From assembly GCF_025698945.1 (NCBI RefSeq), contig NZ_JAILWM010000001.1, positions 764,617 through 828,616 on the forward strand: DNA of 64,000 nucleotides, in the 5' to 3' direction. This DNA comes from Nitrosopumilus sp. GTDB lineage: Archaea; Thermoproteota; Nitrososphaeria; Nitrososphaerales; Nitrosopumilaceae. This document shows, piece after piece, positions 17,666 to 27,703 of the stretch. The translations under genes were made by a program, and so were the position numbers. Position 1 is the first letter of the stretch. Each line of letters starts with the position of its first letter. A model generated the notes under the pieces. That model saw only the letters and a program-made list of their open reading frames with translations, had not been told where the DNA came from and ran no database searches.

Positions 17666-18862
17666 TCAGAAACCTGCAAGAATTGGATCTTGCGGTTTCA
17701 TTATTTCTCTTAGCAAGATAGTTGCAAAAGATCCTCTTGAAAGAGAGAATTCCACAATATCATCATGAGAAGAATAATCAGTTACATGAATTGAAGCTTG
17801 TCTGAATCCCCCTTCACTACTTACCTCTTGCATCTCTTTAATGTAGAAATCTTTAGGAGTAATTTCTTCTTGGGTCAAGATCTGAGATATCTGATAGTCA
17901 AATCTTGTTTTTTTGTAATAGGAGTATCCAACAAAAGGCAATGCCAAATTTTGATCCATTCCTTTGACATATTTTCCAATTATTCCATGATCATCAAAGC
18001 AAACATCACCTATTTGTGTCTCAAAAAGATCCTCACCATCAGAAAATGCCAAACTTAGAGACTTGTTGAATATAAAAGATTGATAAGCCTGAATGTAAAA
18101 TCTTCTCAATGACAGAGGAATTACTCGAATTGCCTTTGAACAATCATCTGAATCAATCATTTCTTTTAGAACAATTCTTTCAGTATCCATCTGTTTTGGA
18201 ACCTGTTCATAAAACTTTGAATAATTTTCTTTATCCTTGAGTTTTTCTCTTATCTCAGTATTCTCTTTAGAGTCATATGAGGATGTAAAGCTAAGAATCA
18301 AATCAACTGCTTTTTGGAAGTTTCTTTGCAATATTGCCTTGCCAATTAGGTGAGTTACAGCTCTTTTAGAGCCAAATCTCTGATATCCATAAAAATTTAG
18401 AATTTTTTCATATTCAGTAAAATTAGTCAATCCATCAGAACAATCAGATATTTTTATTTTGAAATGATTTGATATCATATCTTTTTTTGACAATGGTTTG
18501 TTGACATAGCCTATTTTTGTAAGAGAATATTTTTCAGTTGAATAATCCTCAACGGAATGTCCTTTATTACCAGAACACACATACTGTTCTGTAATTGCGT
18601 ACGAATCTTTTAGACCAAGTGACTTTAGACGAATACCTTTTTTTCTAAAAATATCAGATAGGGCATGATTAGTGTCAATCTTTTTTTTCCGTAACTTGTA
18701 AACAGCATACCCATCGTTATCTCCAATTTCCTTTTGGGATTTTTCTGAAATTATTTCAAATACTTGAAAATCTTCAGGAGAATCTCTTATCTTTCCACCA
18801 ATCCCAACAAAATCAGTACTATAAACATCAATACCAATTTGTGAATCTATATCAGGAATCAC
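17666..18862 (-). CDS. truD: tRNA pseudouridine synthase D
   Basis: The enzyme makes pseudouridine in tRNA (position 13 in the bacterial and yeast family members). The 398-residue protein has the catalytic GxKD motif in 'SLGLKDSYA' (D86), the conserved 'YQRFGSKR' segment and a 'LRRFYIQAYQSFIFN' helix. The middle region between catalytic parts corresponds to the TruD insertion domain. The start overlaps the stop of the upstream beta-propeller gene by four bases, an unexpected pairing with a secreted protein. Confidence 0.92.
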   Translation of the reverse strand: MIPDIDSQIGIDVYSTDFVGIGGKIRDSPEDFQVFEIISEKSQKEIGDNDGYAVYKLRKKKIDTNHALSDIFRKKGIRLKSLGLKDSYAITEQYVCSGNKGHSVEDYSTEKYSLTKIGYVNKPLSKKDMISNHFKIKISDCSDGLTNFTEYEKILNFYGYQRFGSKRAVTHLIGKAILQRNFQKAVDLILSFTSSYDSKENTEIREKLKDKENYSKFYEQVPKQMDTERIVLKEMIDSDDCSKAIRVIPLSLRRFYIQAYQSFIFNKSLSLAFSDGEDLFETQIGDVCFDDHGIIGKYVKGMDQNLALPFVGYSYYKKTRFDYQISQILTQEEITPKDFYIKEMQEVSSEGGFRQASIHVTDYSSHDDIVEFSLSRGSFATILLREIMKPQDPILAGF

Positions 18863-20454
18863 TCTATTGTCACTGTAATGAATTTACTAATTGCAACATC
18901 AGATAATTGAGCTCCAACTAAAATTTTGTAGGTTCCTGGAATTGCATCTTCAGTTGCATATATTGTTGTATGAATTGGTCTTGGGGCATCAGAGTCTAAT
19001 TGAAATGACTCGGGAGTATTATGATCAGGCATTATTTGCAAGAATTCATGAGTTGAAGACAAAATTAGAGAAACACCAATGTCATTTTGTGATTTTGGCG
19101 AGACAATGAAGTTAAAGTGTTTTGAATCACCAGGCAATAAATTAACAGAGTTTGATTCTATTTGAATCTCAAGTGGTAATGGAACACTAGTATCAACTAC
19201 TCCAATGTTATTTTCAACCCATTCTGTAAACCAAATTTTTTGTCCATTCACTGTAAAGTCAAAAACTTGAGCTAATCCACAATCAGCCAACATCATTCCA
19301 GTCCCAGGATCACAATCTGCCCAATTAGGATTCTTGGAAGGAACATGGTATTCAACAAGGGATTGTAATTTTGGATCCATTACGGAAATATTGTTTGCAG
19401 TTTGGGCATTGAATATTATTCGTCCTTGTTCATCGGACTCTATCCAGTATGGTCTTGATATTAGAGATTTGACTACACCTGTTTGGTTACCATAAGTACT
19501 CAATAGAGGATCTGCTGTAATGTATTGAGTGAATGTCTCAGTATTTGGATCAAAATTAAAGAACGATGATGAGGTTGTATCAGCTAACCAAACTGTTCCA
19601 TCATCAGACACTACTGCACCATTTGGGGTTAAGAGTTCTGGAGGTAACTGATAAATTTCAATATAATCCATCAAGGGTAAAAATTTGTCAACGGATTTTG
19701 CAGCTGTATCCATGTAGGCATTTTGGTTAAATTTGACTAGAACCCCTCCTTGTTGGAATAGCCAATTAGTAAACCAAACATTATTGTCTTTATCAATTGC
19801 AAAGTCTGCAGTAACTGAATTATCAACAGGAGATGGAATGCTCAGATAATTTACATTCTCAGATAAGGTAGGATCTAAAAATGTTAGTTTGTTGCCAGTA
19901 AAGTCATTAATGATAATTTGAGAGCCATGCACTTTGAGTTTTTGTGGTAGAGAATCACCTTCTGAGGGATATGCCAATCTATCATATTTCTCAGTAAGAG
20001 TTGAGAACTTCCAAACTGAATCATATGTCTCATCAGTAAACCATACTGAACCGTCTGGAGAATAATCAATCCCCCACATCATAGAGCGACCACCTTTTGG
20101 CCATGTAGGATTATCATATTCAGTAAATGTCAAAGTGTTAGGATCAAACTTTCCTAGTTTTCCAGTATTAGTTTCGGCAAACCAAACATTTCCATCATAA
20201 TCAGTTACAATTGCAAGTGGGTTAGTACAAGCTGTTGGAATGGCATACTCTTGGACATACGCAGTTGACTTTGGAATTCCAGAGCCACAAAATTGTGCTC
20301 GTTGTTCATCAGGGAAATTATCAGCAGGAGTTCCAGTAAGAGTCATCTCCGGATCATCGTCACTAGGAAGTATTCCAGGTAATGTGATCATTACAGTAGA
20401 TGAGAGTAAAATAAATCCAAAAAATACAGTTACAAAAATTGCTTTTTTCTTCAT
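18859..20454 (-). CDS. Secreted beta-propeller protein (Vgb/streptogramin-lyase-like)
   Basis: The 531-residue protein starts with a signal anchor (AIFVTVFFGFILLSSTVMITL). Repeated blades of the type 'DYDGNVWFAETNTGKLGKFDP', 'DGSVWFTDETYDSVWKF' and 'DNNVWFTNW' give a six- or seven-bladed propeller, as in virginiamycin B lyase-like proteins. A C-terminal beta-sandwich (from about residue 430) follows. Antibiotic lysis should not be inferred; in archaea such propellers are mostly uncharacterised surface proteins. It overlaps truD by four bases. Confidence 0.78.
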   Translation of the reverse strand: MKKKAIFVTVFFGFILLSSTVMITLPGILPSDDDPEMTLTGTPADNFPDEQRAQFCGSGIPKSTAYVQEYAIPTACTNPLAIVTDYDGNVWFAETNTGKLGKFDPNTLTFTEYDNPTWPKGGRSMMWGIDYSPDGSVWFTDETYDSVWKFSTLTEKYDRLAYPSEGDSLPQKLKVHGSQIIINDFTGNKLTFLDPTLSENVNYLSIPSPVDNSVTADFAIDKDNNVWFTNWLFQQGGVLVKFNQNAYMDTAAKSVDKFLPLMDYIEIYQLPPELLTPNGAVVSDDGTVWLADTTSSSFFNFDPNTETFTQYITADPLLSTYGNQTGVVKSLISRPYWIESDEQGRIIFNAQTANNISVMDPKLQSLVEYHVPSKNPNWADCDPGTGMMLADCGLAQVFDFTVNGQKIWFTEWVENNIGVVDTSVPLPLEIQIESNSVNLLPGDSKHFNFIVSPKSQNDIGVSLILSSTHEFLQIMPDHNTPESFQLDSDAPRPIHTTIYATEDAIPGTYKILVGAQLSDVAISKFITVTIE

Positions 20455-20500
20455 ATTTGAAAAAATATCAAGCCTTGTTATATCTTATTCCAAGAAATAA

Positions 20501-20854
20501 TTACAGTAATTTCAGATCACCTGTAATTTTATCAACTAAATTTTCAGGAGCTGGACCAATGGAGATGCATGTCGTGGTACCTGGAGCAATCTGAGTATGA
20601 CCTGCATCAGTCACCTCAGACCATGGAAGATTCAGATCAATTGCGTGTCTTTTGACTTCATCTAATTCCTTAATCCCAGAAACCTTTACTACCACTTTTT
20701 CTTGACCTGCCCACCATTGCTCATACCATTCTGGATGAGACTTTCTGACATGTTCTGCACCCAATACGCAAGCATGACCTACCTGAGCTGCAATCTTACC
20801 CTTTCCCATATCAAGATCAGTTCTTACTACAATTACTTGCTTGATATCACCCAT
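20501..20854 (-). CDS. pth2: Peptidyl-tRNA hydrolase, archaeal/eukaryotic type
   Basis: The enzyme releases peptides from prematurely dropped peptidyl-tRNA. The 117-residue protein has the Pth2 signature 'VVRTDLDMGKGKIAAQVGHA', the 'KVVVKVSG' strand, 'VTDAGHTQIAPGT' and the closing 'CISIGPAP'. Length matches the family. The ATG at 20854 is preferred over the TTG one codon earlier. Confidence 0.95.
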   Translation of the reverse strand: MGDIKQVIVVRTDLDMGKGKIAAQVGHACVLGAEHVRKSHPEWYEQWWAGQEKVVVKVSGIKELDEVKRHAIDLNLPWSEVTDAGHTQIAPGTTTCISIGPAPENLVDKITGDLKLL

Positions 20855-20973
20855 CAAGATTTCTTAAAAATGCTGAAATGAAAGTCTTTTGATTATTTGA
20901 AAAAATATAGGATTTTTCTTATCGTCTTTATCTTCATCTTGTCTTTTTTCTCATGACATAAACACAAAACAGC

Positions 20974-21001
20974 GTTTTGAGAAATTCAGTTTTGAGAAAT
21001 T
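20974..21001. repeat. 13-base direct repeat upstream of the reductase gene
   Basis: GTTTTGAGAAATT occurs at 20974-20986 and again at 20989-21001, two bases apart (15-base period). The copies lie 37-64 bases before the GTG start of the geranylgeranyl-reductase-family gene, where an activator or repressor could bind. The rest of the 183-base gap (20855-21037) shows no gene. Confidence 0.45.
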
Positions 21002-21037
21002 AATGAAGTTAATTAACATCTATGGGACAAAAATATT

Positions 21038-22174
21038 GTGTATTATGATGTAGTAATAGCAGGTGGAAGTATTGCAGGACTAGTTTGTGCAAGAGAGATT
21101 GCTGCAAACAAAAACAGTGTTCTAGTAATAGAGGAAGACTATGAAATCGGAACGCCTGAGCACTGCGGTGGACTAGTTAGTATTTCAGGATTAGAAGAAT
21201 TAGGAGTAATTCCATTTAGAAAAACTTTTGATCATATGATTGAATCAGCAGAAATTACAGCACCAAACGGCAAAAGTTTTACAATAAATTCAGAAAGGCA
21301 AAAAGTAGTAGAAATTAGCAGACGTGAGCTTGACAAACAACTAGCACATCAAGCTCAAAAAAATGGAGCAACAATCAAAGTAAGAACATCATTTCAAGAA
21401 ATTACGGATTCAGGAATTAGAACAAATGGAGAAAATATTGATTGTAAGATTTTTGTTGATGCAAGAGGGGTATCATCATTAATCCATAAAGACAGAACAG
21501 GAATTTTATCATCAGCACAATATGAGATTTATGCAGACTGGATAAAAAAGGGCAAAGTTCAAGTAATCTTTGATCAAAAAAAATTTCCAGGATTCTTTGC
21601 ATGGATTATTCCATCAGGGGAAGGAAAAGGCAAAGTAGGTGTGGCAGGAAAAGCAATCAACGTATCTGAAACTTTAGAAAAGATGTTAGAAGAAAAAGGA
21701 AATTATTCCACAATTAGAAAGATTTTTGCACCAATCTGGATAAAGGGACCAATAGAGAATTTTATTGATGAAAAAACAATAATCATAGGAGATGCTGCAG
21801 GTCAAGCAAAGCCAACTACGGCAGGAGGGATATATTCAAGTGGCATGGGGGGATTGTTAGCAGGAAGAGCAATTTCAAAATATCTAAAATCAAACAACCC
21901 TAAAGACTTGGAATTATACCAAAAGCAATGGATGGGTAAATTTGGAAAAGAGTTTGAAAAACAATTGCTTGCAAGAAAAATTCTAGAAAGACTAGACAAT
22001 GATACAATAAACAAACTATTTGATTCAATCACACCTGAAATAATTCATGACATTTCACAAAAAGATGATTTTGATTTTCATACAGGATCAATTATTAAAT
22101 TACTTGGGATCAAAAATTCTATCAAAACAGCTCAAGTCCTAATTGGAGGAGAGTTAAAAAAATTACTTGGTTAA
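21038..22174 (+). CDS. Geranylgeranyl-reductase-family FAD-dependent oxidoreductase
   Basis: The 378-residue flavoprotein begins with the FAD-binding 'YDVVIAGGSIAGLVCAREIA' and has the second FAD site 'IIIGDAAGQAKPTTAGGI', typical of the GGR family that saturates isoprenoid chains of archaeal ether lipids or of quinones and haem side chains. It starts with GTG. It could be a digeranylgeranylglycerophospholipid reductase, but several paralogues are usual in this lineage, so the substrate is open. Confidence 0.85.
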   Translation: MYYDVVIAGGSIAGLVCAREIAANKNSVLVIEEDYEIGTPEHCGGLVSISGLEELGVIPFRKTFDHMIESAEITAPNGKSFTINSERQKVVEISRRELDKQLAHQAQKNGATIKVRTSFQEITDSGIRTNGENIDCKIFVDARGVSSLIHKDRTGILSSAQYEIYADWIKKGKVQVIFDQKKFPGFFAWIIPSGEGKGKVGVAGKAINVSETLEKMLEEKGNYSTIRKIFAPIWIKGPIENFIDEKTIIIGDAAGQAKPTTAGGIYSSGMGGLLAGRAISKYLKSNNPKDLELYQKQWMGKFGKEFEKQLLARKILERLDNDTINKLFDSITPEIIHDISQKDDFDFHTGSIIKLLGIKNSIKTAQVLIGGELKKLLG

Positions 22175-22227
22175 AACGTGCGCAATTTCTAAGGAAGGTA
22201 TAAATGATGTTTTTGAAAATTTGTGGT

Positions 22228-22407
22228 ATGTCATCTACTATATCATTACCATCTTGTAGTTGTTGCCACAGACATATTATGCCCAATGATAAATGTGTAA
22301 AATTCAACTGCCCTAATTGCGGTGAAGATTTAATCTGGAGATGTCAGAGTTGCAGAGAGGCAGCAAGAAATTATACTTGCTCATCATGTAATGTTTTGGG
22401 GCCATAG
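22228..22407 (+). CDS. Small two-zinc-ribbon protein (HVO_2753-like)
   Basis: The protein of about 59 residues has four CxxC-type knuckles: 'CSCCHRH', 'FNCPNCGED', 'WRCQSCREA' and 'YTCSSCNVL'. This is the layout of the archaeal two-zinc mini-proteins usually encoded just before elongation factor 1-beta, as here. ATG codons at 22204 and 22207 extend it by eight or seven residues, but homologues begin with a short 'MSS..LP.C' start, so 22228 is preferred. It is probably RNA- or ribosome-associated. Confidence 0.82.
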   Translation: MSSTISLPSCSCCHRHIMPNDKCVKFNCPNCGEDLIWRCQSCREAARNYTCSSCNVLGP

Positions 22408-22411
22408 AAAA

Positions 22412-22693
22412 ATGACACAGTTACTATTAGTTACAAAAATTTTACCTGAAGGAACAGAAGTTGATCTTGATAAATTAGCTGAAACAATAAAGTCATCACT
22501 AAAAGAAGGCATCTCAATGAAGAGACATGCTAAAGAGCCATTAGCATTTGGATTAGAATTTCTAAAGGCCGAATTTATTTTAGAAGACCAAGAAGGTCAA
22601 ATGGATTCTCTAGAAGATGCTATTAGATCAGTTGAGGGTGTAAGCGAATTTGAAGTCCTCAATATGAGCCGCATGTCAGTTGACATGAAATAG
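22412..22693 (+). CDS. ef1b: Elongation factor 1-beta (aEF1B)
   Basis: This is the guanine nucleotide exchange factor for elongation factor 1-alpha. The 93-residue protein has the family pattern '[20 protein letters not shown]', '[18 protein letters not shown]' and '[15 protein letters not shown]'. The ATG at 22412 gives the expected MTQLLLV start; the upstream ATG at 22391 lies inside the zinc-ribbon gene and adds an unrelated MFWGHRK. The gene pair is conserved in archaea. Confidence 0.93.
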   Translation: MTQLLLVTKILPEGTEVDLDKLAETIKSSLKEGISMKRHAKEPLAFGLEFLKAEFILEDQEGQMDSLEDAIRSVEGVSEFEVLNMSRMSVDMK

Positions 22694-22701
22694 GTGATCT
22701 T

Positions 22702-24870
22702 TTGGTACGCAAAGAAGAACCTTTGCAGATGCGAATTGGGGAAGCAAAGCAAAGAGATGTTGGCAAAAAAAGAGCAAGGATAGGTCCAGAAGCAATGGAT
22801 TTTCTCAAAGTAAGTCCTGGCGATGTCATTGAAGTTATGGGATCACGTTCGAGTTGTGCTGTAGTTTGGCCAGTTGATGAAGATGAAAAATTTCCAGACA
22901 TAATTAGAGTTGATGGGCAAACAAGAAAAAATGTGGGTGCATCACTAAACGATATTGTAAAGATTAGAAAAGTATCAACAAAGTTTGCAAAAGCAGTTTC
23001 GTTAACTCCAGTAAATGATTCAGTTACAGTAGATAAAGAGTTCACAGACTTTGTAAAGAATCGATTAAAGGGATTACCAATTACTCATGGAGATGAAATC
23101 TCTGTAATGATACTAGGTAACTCTATGGATTTTAAAATAACAAAAACCACACCAAAAGGGGTTGTAAAGATTGACCGCACAACAAATCTGAACATCTCAA
23201 CTGATAGTGCAGTCGATAGAAAAGTTAGGGTGACATACGAGGAAGTTGGAGGACTAAGACGTGAAGTCAAAGCAATGAGGGAGATTGTAGAGTTGCCACT
23301 TAAGCATCCAGAGTTATTTGCAAGATTGGGAGTTGAACCACATAGTGGAATTTTACTTTATGGACCACCAGGATGTGGAAAAACATTGCTAGCTAAAGTT
23401 ATGGCAAGCGAATCAGAAGCGAACATGTTTCCAATAAACGGTCCAGAGATAATGAACAAGTATTATGGAGAAACAGAGGCCAAACTCAGAGAGATTTTCA
23501 AAGAAGCAAAAGATAATTCTCCAAGCATAATCTTCATTGATGAGATTGATGCAATTGCTCCAAAGAGGGAAGAAGCATACGGAGATGTAGAGAAGAGAGT
23601 GGTAGCACAACTACTAGCACTAATGGACGGATTAAATGACAGAGGAAATGTGATTGTACTAGGTGCAACAAATAGACCAGACAGTGTAGATCCTGCACTT
23701 AGAAGACCAGGAAGATTTGACAGAGAGTTTGAGATTTCAGTTCCAAACGAAGATGGAAGACTAGAGATTCTATTTATTCATACAAGAGGAATGCCAATTA
23801 GTGATGATGTAGATCTTAAAGATTTAGCAGCAGAACTTCACGGATATACGGGTGCTGATATCAAATCACTTTGCAGAGAGGCGGCAATGAAATCAATTAG
23901 AAGATATCTACCAGAGATAGATTTGGAGACAGAAAAGATTCCATCAGAAGTCTTACAGTCAATGCAGATAAAACTAATCGACTTCTATGATGCAATGCAA
24001 GAAGTCGTCCCTACTGCAATGAGGGAGTTTTATGTTGAGAGACCAAAAGTTTGGTGGGATGATGTTGGAGGATTAAATGAGATCAAAAAAGCATTAACAG
24101 ATAATCTAATTGTTGCAATGAAAGAGCCAACAAAGTTTACAAAGATGGGAATAAGGCCACCAAAAGGTGCATTAATTTACGGACCGCCAGGGTGTGGAAA
24201 GACATTGTTAGCAAGAGCAGTAGCTACTGAAACGGGAGCAAATATGATACTAGTTAGAGGACCCGAAATACTCTCAAAGTGGGTTGGAGAATCAGAAAAA
24301 GCAGTAAGAGAGATTTTCAGAAAGGCAAAAGCATCATCGCCATGTGTTGTAATCTTTGATGAATTAGACTCACTTGCAAAATACAAATCAGGTGATGGAG
24401 GAGTTGGAGAAACAATACTTAGTCAGTTGTTAACCGAGATCGAAGAAGGAATTTCATCACGAGTGGTAGTTATTGGAATCACAAACAGGCCAGATGTTGT
24501 AGACAACTCACTGTTAAGAACCGGAAGATTAGATTTGGTATTATATGTTGCACCACCTGACGAGAAAGGAAGACTGGATATTATCAAAATACTAACCAAA
24601 AAGATGCCATTATCAAATGATGTAAAATTACAAGAGATTGCAGTTGCTACACAAAATTATACTGGTGCAGATTTGGCAGCTCTTTGCAGAGAAGCTGCAG
24701 TTCAAGCAATGAGAAACAACAGTATAAAAATTACTAGTCAAGACTTTGCAAACAGCTTAAAGCAAGTAAAACCATCAATTACATCTGAAGTTGATCAGTG
24801 GTATAACACTGTAAGAGAAAGTATATCTAACGTGGTACCAAAGAATGGGGATAAAGCATTTTACGGTTAA
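22702..24870 (+). CDS. cdc48: Cdc48/p97-type AAA ATPase with two AAA domains
   Basis: The 722-residue unfoldase has an N-terminal substrate/cofactor-binding domain (residues 1-180), D1 with Walker A GPPGCGKT and Walker B '[12 protein letters not shown]', and D2 with GPPGCGKT and '[13 protein letters not shown]'. It starts with TTG. The chain ends in A-F-Y-G, a hydrophobic-Tyr-X end like the HbYX motif that docks ATPases on the 20S proteasome. The likely role is substrate unfolding for proteasomal degradation. It follows aEF1B by 8 bases and precedes the winged-helix gene by 2, so an operon is likely. Confidence 0.95.
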   Translation: MVRKEEPLQMRIGEAKQRDVGKKRARIGPEAMDFLKVSPGDVIEVMGSRSSCAVVWPVDEDEKFPDIIRVDGQTRKNVGASLNDIVKIRKVSTKFAKAVSLTPVNDSVTVDKEFTDFVKNRLKGLPITHGDEISVMILGNSMDFKITKTTPKGVVKIDRTTNLNISTDSAVDRKVRVTYEEVGGLRREVKAMREIVELPLKHPELFARLGVEPHSGILLYGPPGCGKTLLAKVMASESEANMFPINGPEIMNKYYGETEAKLREIFKEAKDNSPSIIFIDEIDAIAPKREEAYGDVEKRVVAQLLALMDGLNDRGNVIVLGATNRPDSVDPALRRPGRFDREFEISVPNEDGRLEILFIHTRGMPISDDVDLKDLAAELHGYTGADIKSLCREAAMKSIRRYLPEIDLETEKIPSEVLQSMQIKLIDFYDAMQEVVPTAMREFYVERPKVWWDDVGGLNEIKKALTDNLIVAMKEPTKFTKMGIRPPKGALIYGPPGCGKTLLARAVATETGANMILVRGPEILSKWVGESEKAVREIFRKAKASSPCVVIFDELDSLAKYKSGDGGVGETILSQLLTEIEEGISSRVVVIGITNRPDVVDNSLLRTGRLDLVLYVAPPDEKGRLDIIKILTKKMPLSNDVKLQEIAVATQNYTGADLAALCREAAVQAMRNNSIKITSQDFANSLKQVKPSITSEVDQWYNTVRESISNVVPKNGDKAFYG

Positions 24871-24872
24871 TC

Positions 24873-25169
24873 ATGACAATCCCTATAAGAAATACAGTAT
24901 TTGACAAGATAAAAGAAGCAGGTTCATTGACAGACGTTGAACTATACAAGATACTAACCAAAGAGGGGTTTTTAATTCCAGAAGATAAATTCAACAAGAT
25001 ACTCTTAGATTTGGAGATTCTAGGATTAATCAAAGTATCTTGGATTACAAAAGATGAGCGTAGAATTGAAGTTTATGTTGTTGAGAAAGAAGTAGATGAT
25101 GTAGACGAGCAAAATAAAGAAATGATGGAAAAAGATTATGAAGCAAGTTTCCCAGGCTTTGAAAAATAA
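24873..25169 (+). CDS. Winged-helix-like small protein
   Basis: The 98-residue protein has a helix-helix-helix-strand-strand pattern ('TVFDKIKEAGSLTDVELYKILTKEGF', 'LLDLEILGLIKVSWI', 'RRIEVYVVE'), suggesting a winged-helix fold, then an acidic disordered tail. It starts two bases after the cdc48 stop and may act with that ATPase or in transcription. No family name is certain. Confidence 0.65.
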   Translation: MTIPIRNTVFDKIKEAGSLTDVELYKILTKEGFLIPEDKFNKILLDLEILGLIKVSWITKDERRIEVYVVEKEVDDVDEQNKEMMEKDYEASFPGFEK

Positions 25170-25172
25170 ATT

Positions 25173-26066
25173 CTAAATTAACGGAATATGAAAAGCAGCA
25201 TCTAATGCAACTGCTACAAAAATTATAGTCAAGTAGGGTGCTGTAACCTTGTATGCTTTCCATGCAAACTCAGATGTCGGAGTTTTTGTTAATTTGTAAT
25301 GATACACTAGCATTAATCCTCCAGAAATAGCAGCAATTACAGTATACACAACTCCCATCCCATCTGGAATAAATGACAACAACAAAGAGTATGGAATTAA
25401 AATTATAGTATTTCCTAAAATGTATTTTGATGTTTTTTGCATTCCAATTACAACTGGCAACATTGGAACCTGTGCTTGTGCATACTCATCTTTTATCTTC
25501 ATTGCAAGACACCAAAAGTGAGATGGAGTCCAAACAAATACCAAAAAGCCAACTAAGAATCCCAACAAGTCCATACTACCAGTAGCTGCAGACCAACCAG
25601 CCCAAGCAGCAGCACTTCCAGCAATTCCACCAATTACAATGTTGGATGTATTGAGTCGTTTGAGCCAAACTGTATAAATTACAACATAGGAGAATATTCC
25701 AACTGCAATAAAGAATGCAGATACTGCATTTAATGCAAAGTACCCATAGATTACAGATATGCAACTTACAACTAAACCATAGATCATTACTTGAGATGCA
25801 GCCATTCTACCAGATGGGATTGGCCTAGTACTAGTCCTCTTCATTTTAGGATCAATGTCTTTATCATAATAATGATTAAGTGCACTAGATCCTGCCGATG
25901 CCAATGCTCCTGCAACTATAATATGAAGATACGACCAATATTCAAGTTCAGGAGATCCTGGAACTAGTTTACTTGCAGCGTACATTGATGTTACAGCAGT
26001 AATCACTAGGAGAATTACAATTCGAGGTTTGGATATCTCCATTATTTCTTTAAATCCCAATCTCAC
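25173..26066 (-). CDS. ctaB: Protohaem IX farnesyltransferase (haem O synthase)
   Basis: This UbiA-family membrane enzyme attaches a farnesyl group to haem for the terminal oxidase. The 297-residue protein has about nine helices, the first Asp-rich prenyl-diphosphate motif in 'NHYYDKDIDPKMKRTSTRPI', and the second in 'KIKDEYAQAQVPMLPV' with an 'SHFWCLAMKIKDEY' helix. It starts with GTG. The divergent gene encodes a cupredoxin protein, so this is part of the copper/haem respiratory gene set. Confidence 0.93.
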   Translation of the reverse strand: MRLGFKEIMEISKPRIVILLVITAVTSMYAASKLVPGSPELEYWSYLHIIVAGALASAGSSALNHYYDKDIDPKMKRTSTRPIPSGRMAASQVMIYGLVVSCISVIYGYFALNAVSAFFIAVGIFSYVVIYTVWLKRLNTSNIVIGGIAGSAAAWAGWSAATGSMDLLGFLVGFLVFVWTPSHFWCLAMKIKDEYAQAQVPMLPVVIGMQKTSKYILGNTIILIPYSLLLSFIPDGMGVVYTVIAAISGGLMLVYHYKLTKTPTSEFAWKAYKVTAPYLTIIFVAVALDAAFHIPLI

Positions 26067-26158
26067 TCTATCCTATCCCAAAGCCATTTAATTTCTTCGT
26101 CTTGAGATCCACAATATTTCAAAAGGAATAAGTATCTCAGGCCTACCAGCTAATTTGA

Positions 26159-27250
26159 ATGAGTAATTGGGACCTCATGATGCCGGGGATGGGATTAACA
26201 GCCATAGGCTTAGCTGGTGTCACCATATCATACGCAGGAATTGCACATACCTTCATTGATGGAATGCATGCCCTGACAGGATTAACAATGTTTGTAGGAC
26301 TGATCTTTTTGGCAGCAGGAATACTAGATGGAGGAATTTCAACCAGTAACAGAGCAAAGGCTACAACTTTGGTTATTTTATCGATTGCTCTAGGTTTTGG
26401 AATGTTTGCATTTACCATGAATACATCAAACTACACAGTTACCATTGCAGGAATTTTAATCGCAATAGCATTTCCAGCAATAATTATCGCATATCTTGCA
26501 ATGAAGCATCCTAGTTTCCTCAAACCTGTAGGATCAATTGTTAGTATTGCAGCAGCTACTGGAATTATTATGTGGGTAGTATTTGGATTTGTCACTCCAG
26601 ATACATACATGATTCCTCAACAAGTAGGAGTTGAAGAACCATCTGAAGAGATGGAACCAACAGGACCAGTGTTTGCAATTACAATTTTAGAAAATTCTTC
26701 TATAGAAGGGAATCCAGATTATGATCCAGACGTATCTGTTGTACCGCAAGGACACGTCATAGAATGGACAAATGCTGATGCAGTTCCACATACAGTTACA
26801 AGTTCAGTTGACTTTGGAGAAACTTTCGATTCAAGTTTAATTGATGCAGGAGGGGTCTATGATCTAGACACAACAGATTTGCAAGCAGGAGAGTATGAAT
26901 ATTTCTGCATTGTGCATCCTTGGATGATTGCAACACTAATAATTGAAGCACCAAAAGAACCAATCAAAATATCCATTCCAGAAGGAGCAGCAATTCCATC
27001 TGATGACCAAATATACTATGATCCAGAAATTATCGACGTTAAAGTTGGAGATACTATAGTATGGGACAATCTAGATAACACAGTACATTCAGTTACTTCA
27101 GGCAATCCAAATTCAGGTCCAAATGGAAACTTTGATTCAGAAATGCTTGGAGCTGGCGAACAATTCAAATTTACATTTACAACTGCAGGAACAGAAGATT
27201 ACTATTGTATATTCCATCCATGGATGGTTGGAACAATAAACGTAGAATAG
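26159..27250 (+). CDS. Membrane-anchored protein with two plastocyanin-like copper domains
   Basis: The 363-residue protein has four or five N-terminal membrane helices (residues 1-145) followed by two external cupredoxin domains (about 165-255 and 265-363). Each has a full type 1 copper set: H in 'VPHTVTSS' with C-H-M in 'YFCIVHPWM', and H in 'VHSVTSG' with C-H-M in 'YYCIFHPWM'. It probably carries electrons between the quinol-oxidising and oxygen-reducing complexes. It diverges from ctaB across 92 bases and is followed after 2 bases by the JAMM protease gene. Confidence 0.88.
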   Translation: MSNWDLMMPGMGLTAIGLAGVTISYAGIAHTFIDGMHALTGLTMFVGLIFLAAGILDGGISTSNRAKATTLVILSIALGFGMFAFTMNTSNYTVTIAGILIAIAFPAIIIAYLAMKHPSFLKPVGSIVSIAAATGIIMWVVFGFVTPDTYMIPQQVGVEEPSEEMEPTGPVFAITILENSSIEGNPDYDPDVSVVPQGHVIEWTNADAVPHTVTSSVDFGETFDSSLIDAGGVYDLDTTDLQAGEYEYFCIVHPWMIATLIIEAPKEPIKISIPEGAAIPSDDQIYYDPEIIDVKVGDTIVWDNLDNTVHSVTSGNPNSGPNGNFDSEMLGAGEQFKFTFTTAGTEDYYCIFHPWMVGTINVE

Positions 27251-27252
27251 AT

Positions 27253-27654
27253 TTGAAAAAAATCACGATAACAGATTCTCAAAAACAAATTCTACTAGAG
27301 CATGCTGAAAAAGAAAAACCAAACGAGTCTTGCGCCATATTATTTGGAAGTGAAAATGATGAAAATAGTACAGTTAAAGAAATTTTTCTTACTAAAAACA
27401 TAGAAGAATCACCAGTAAACTTTACAATTTCAAATGAGCAGTTAATTGAAGGCTATAACTTGGCTGAGCAAAAAAATATGGATGTTGTTGCAATTTTTCA
27501 TTCCCATCCCAATTCAATTGCGTATCCATCAGAGACAGATAAGAAATTCATGCATGGTAACCCAGTAGTATGGATAATTTATTCAGGAATAACAATGGAA
27601 TTCAAAGCTTTTGTGTTAGATGAACACATTCAAGAGATTCAAATTCAAGCCTAA
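27253..27654 (+). CDS. JAMM/MPN-domain zinc metalloprotease
   Basis: The 133-residue protein carries the JAMM motif: an upstream Glu in 'NESCAILFG', then 'FHSHPNSIAYPSETD' supplying H-x-H-P and the S-x-x-D pair. Archaeal members cut ubiquitin-like SAMP or sulfur-carrier proteins from targets. The frame is open further upstream to 27205, but that part overlaps the plastocyanin gene; TTG 27253, just after its stop, gives the family's normal length. Confidence 0.88.
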   Translation: MKKITITDSQKQILLEHAEKEKPNESCAILFGSENDENSTVKEIFLTKNIEESPVNFTISNEQLIEGYNLAEQKNMDVVAIFHSHPNSIAYPSETDKKFMHGNPVVWIIYSGITMEFKAFVLDEHIQEIQIQA

Positions 27655-27703
27655 AAACGTCATAATTTCTCAGCATCATAAATGGCAGATATTAATTTTA
27701 AAA

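Noticed and set aside
27205..27252. Longer N-terminus of the JAMM protease
   Set aside because: It overlaps the plastocyanin gene out of phase; TTG 27253 after that gene's stop gives the normal length.
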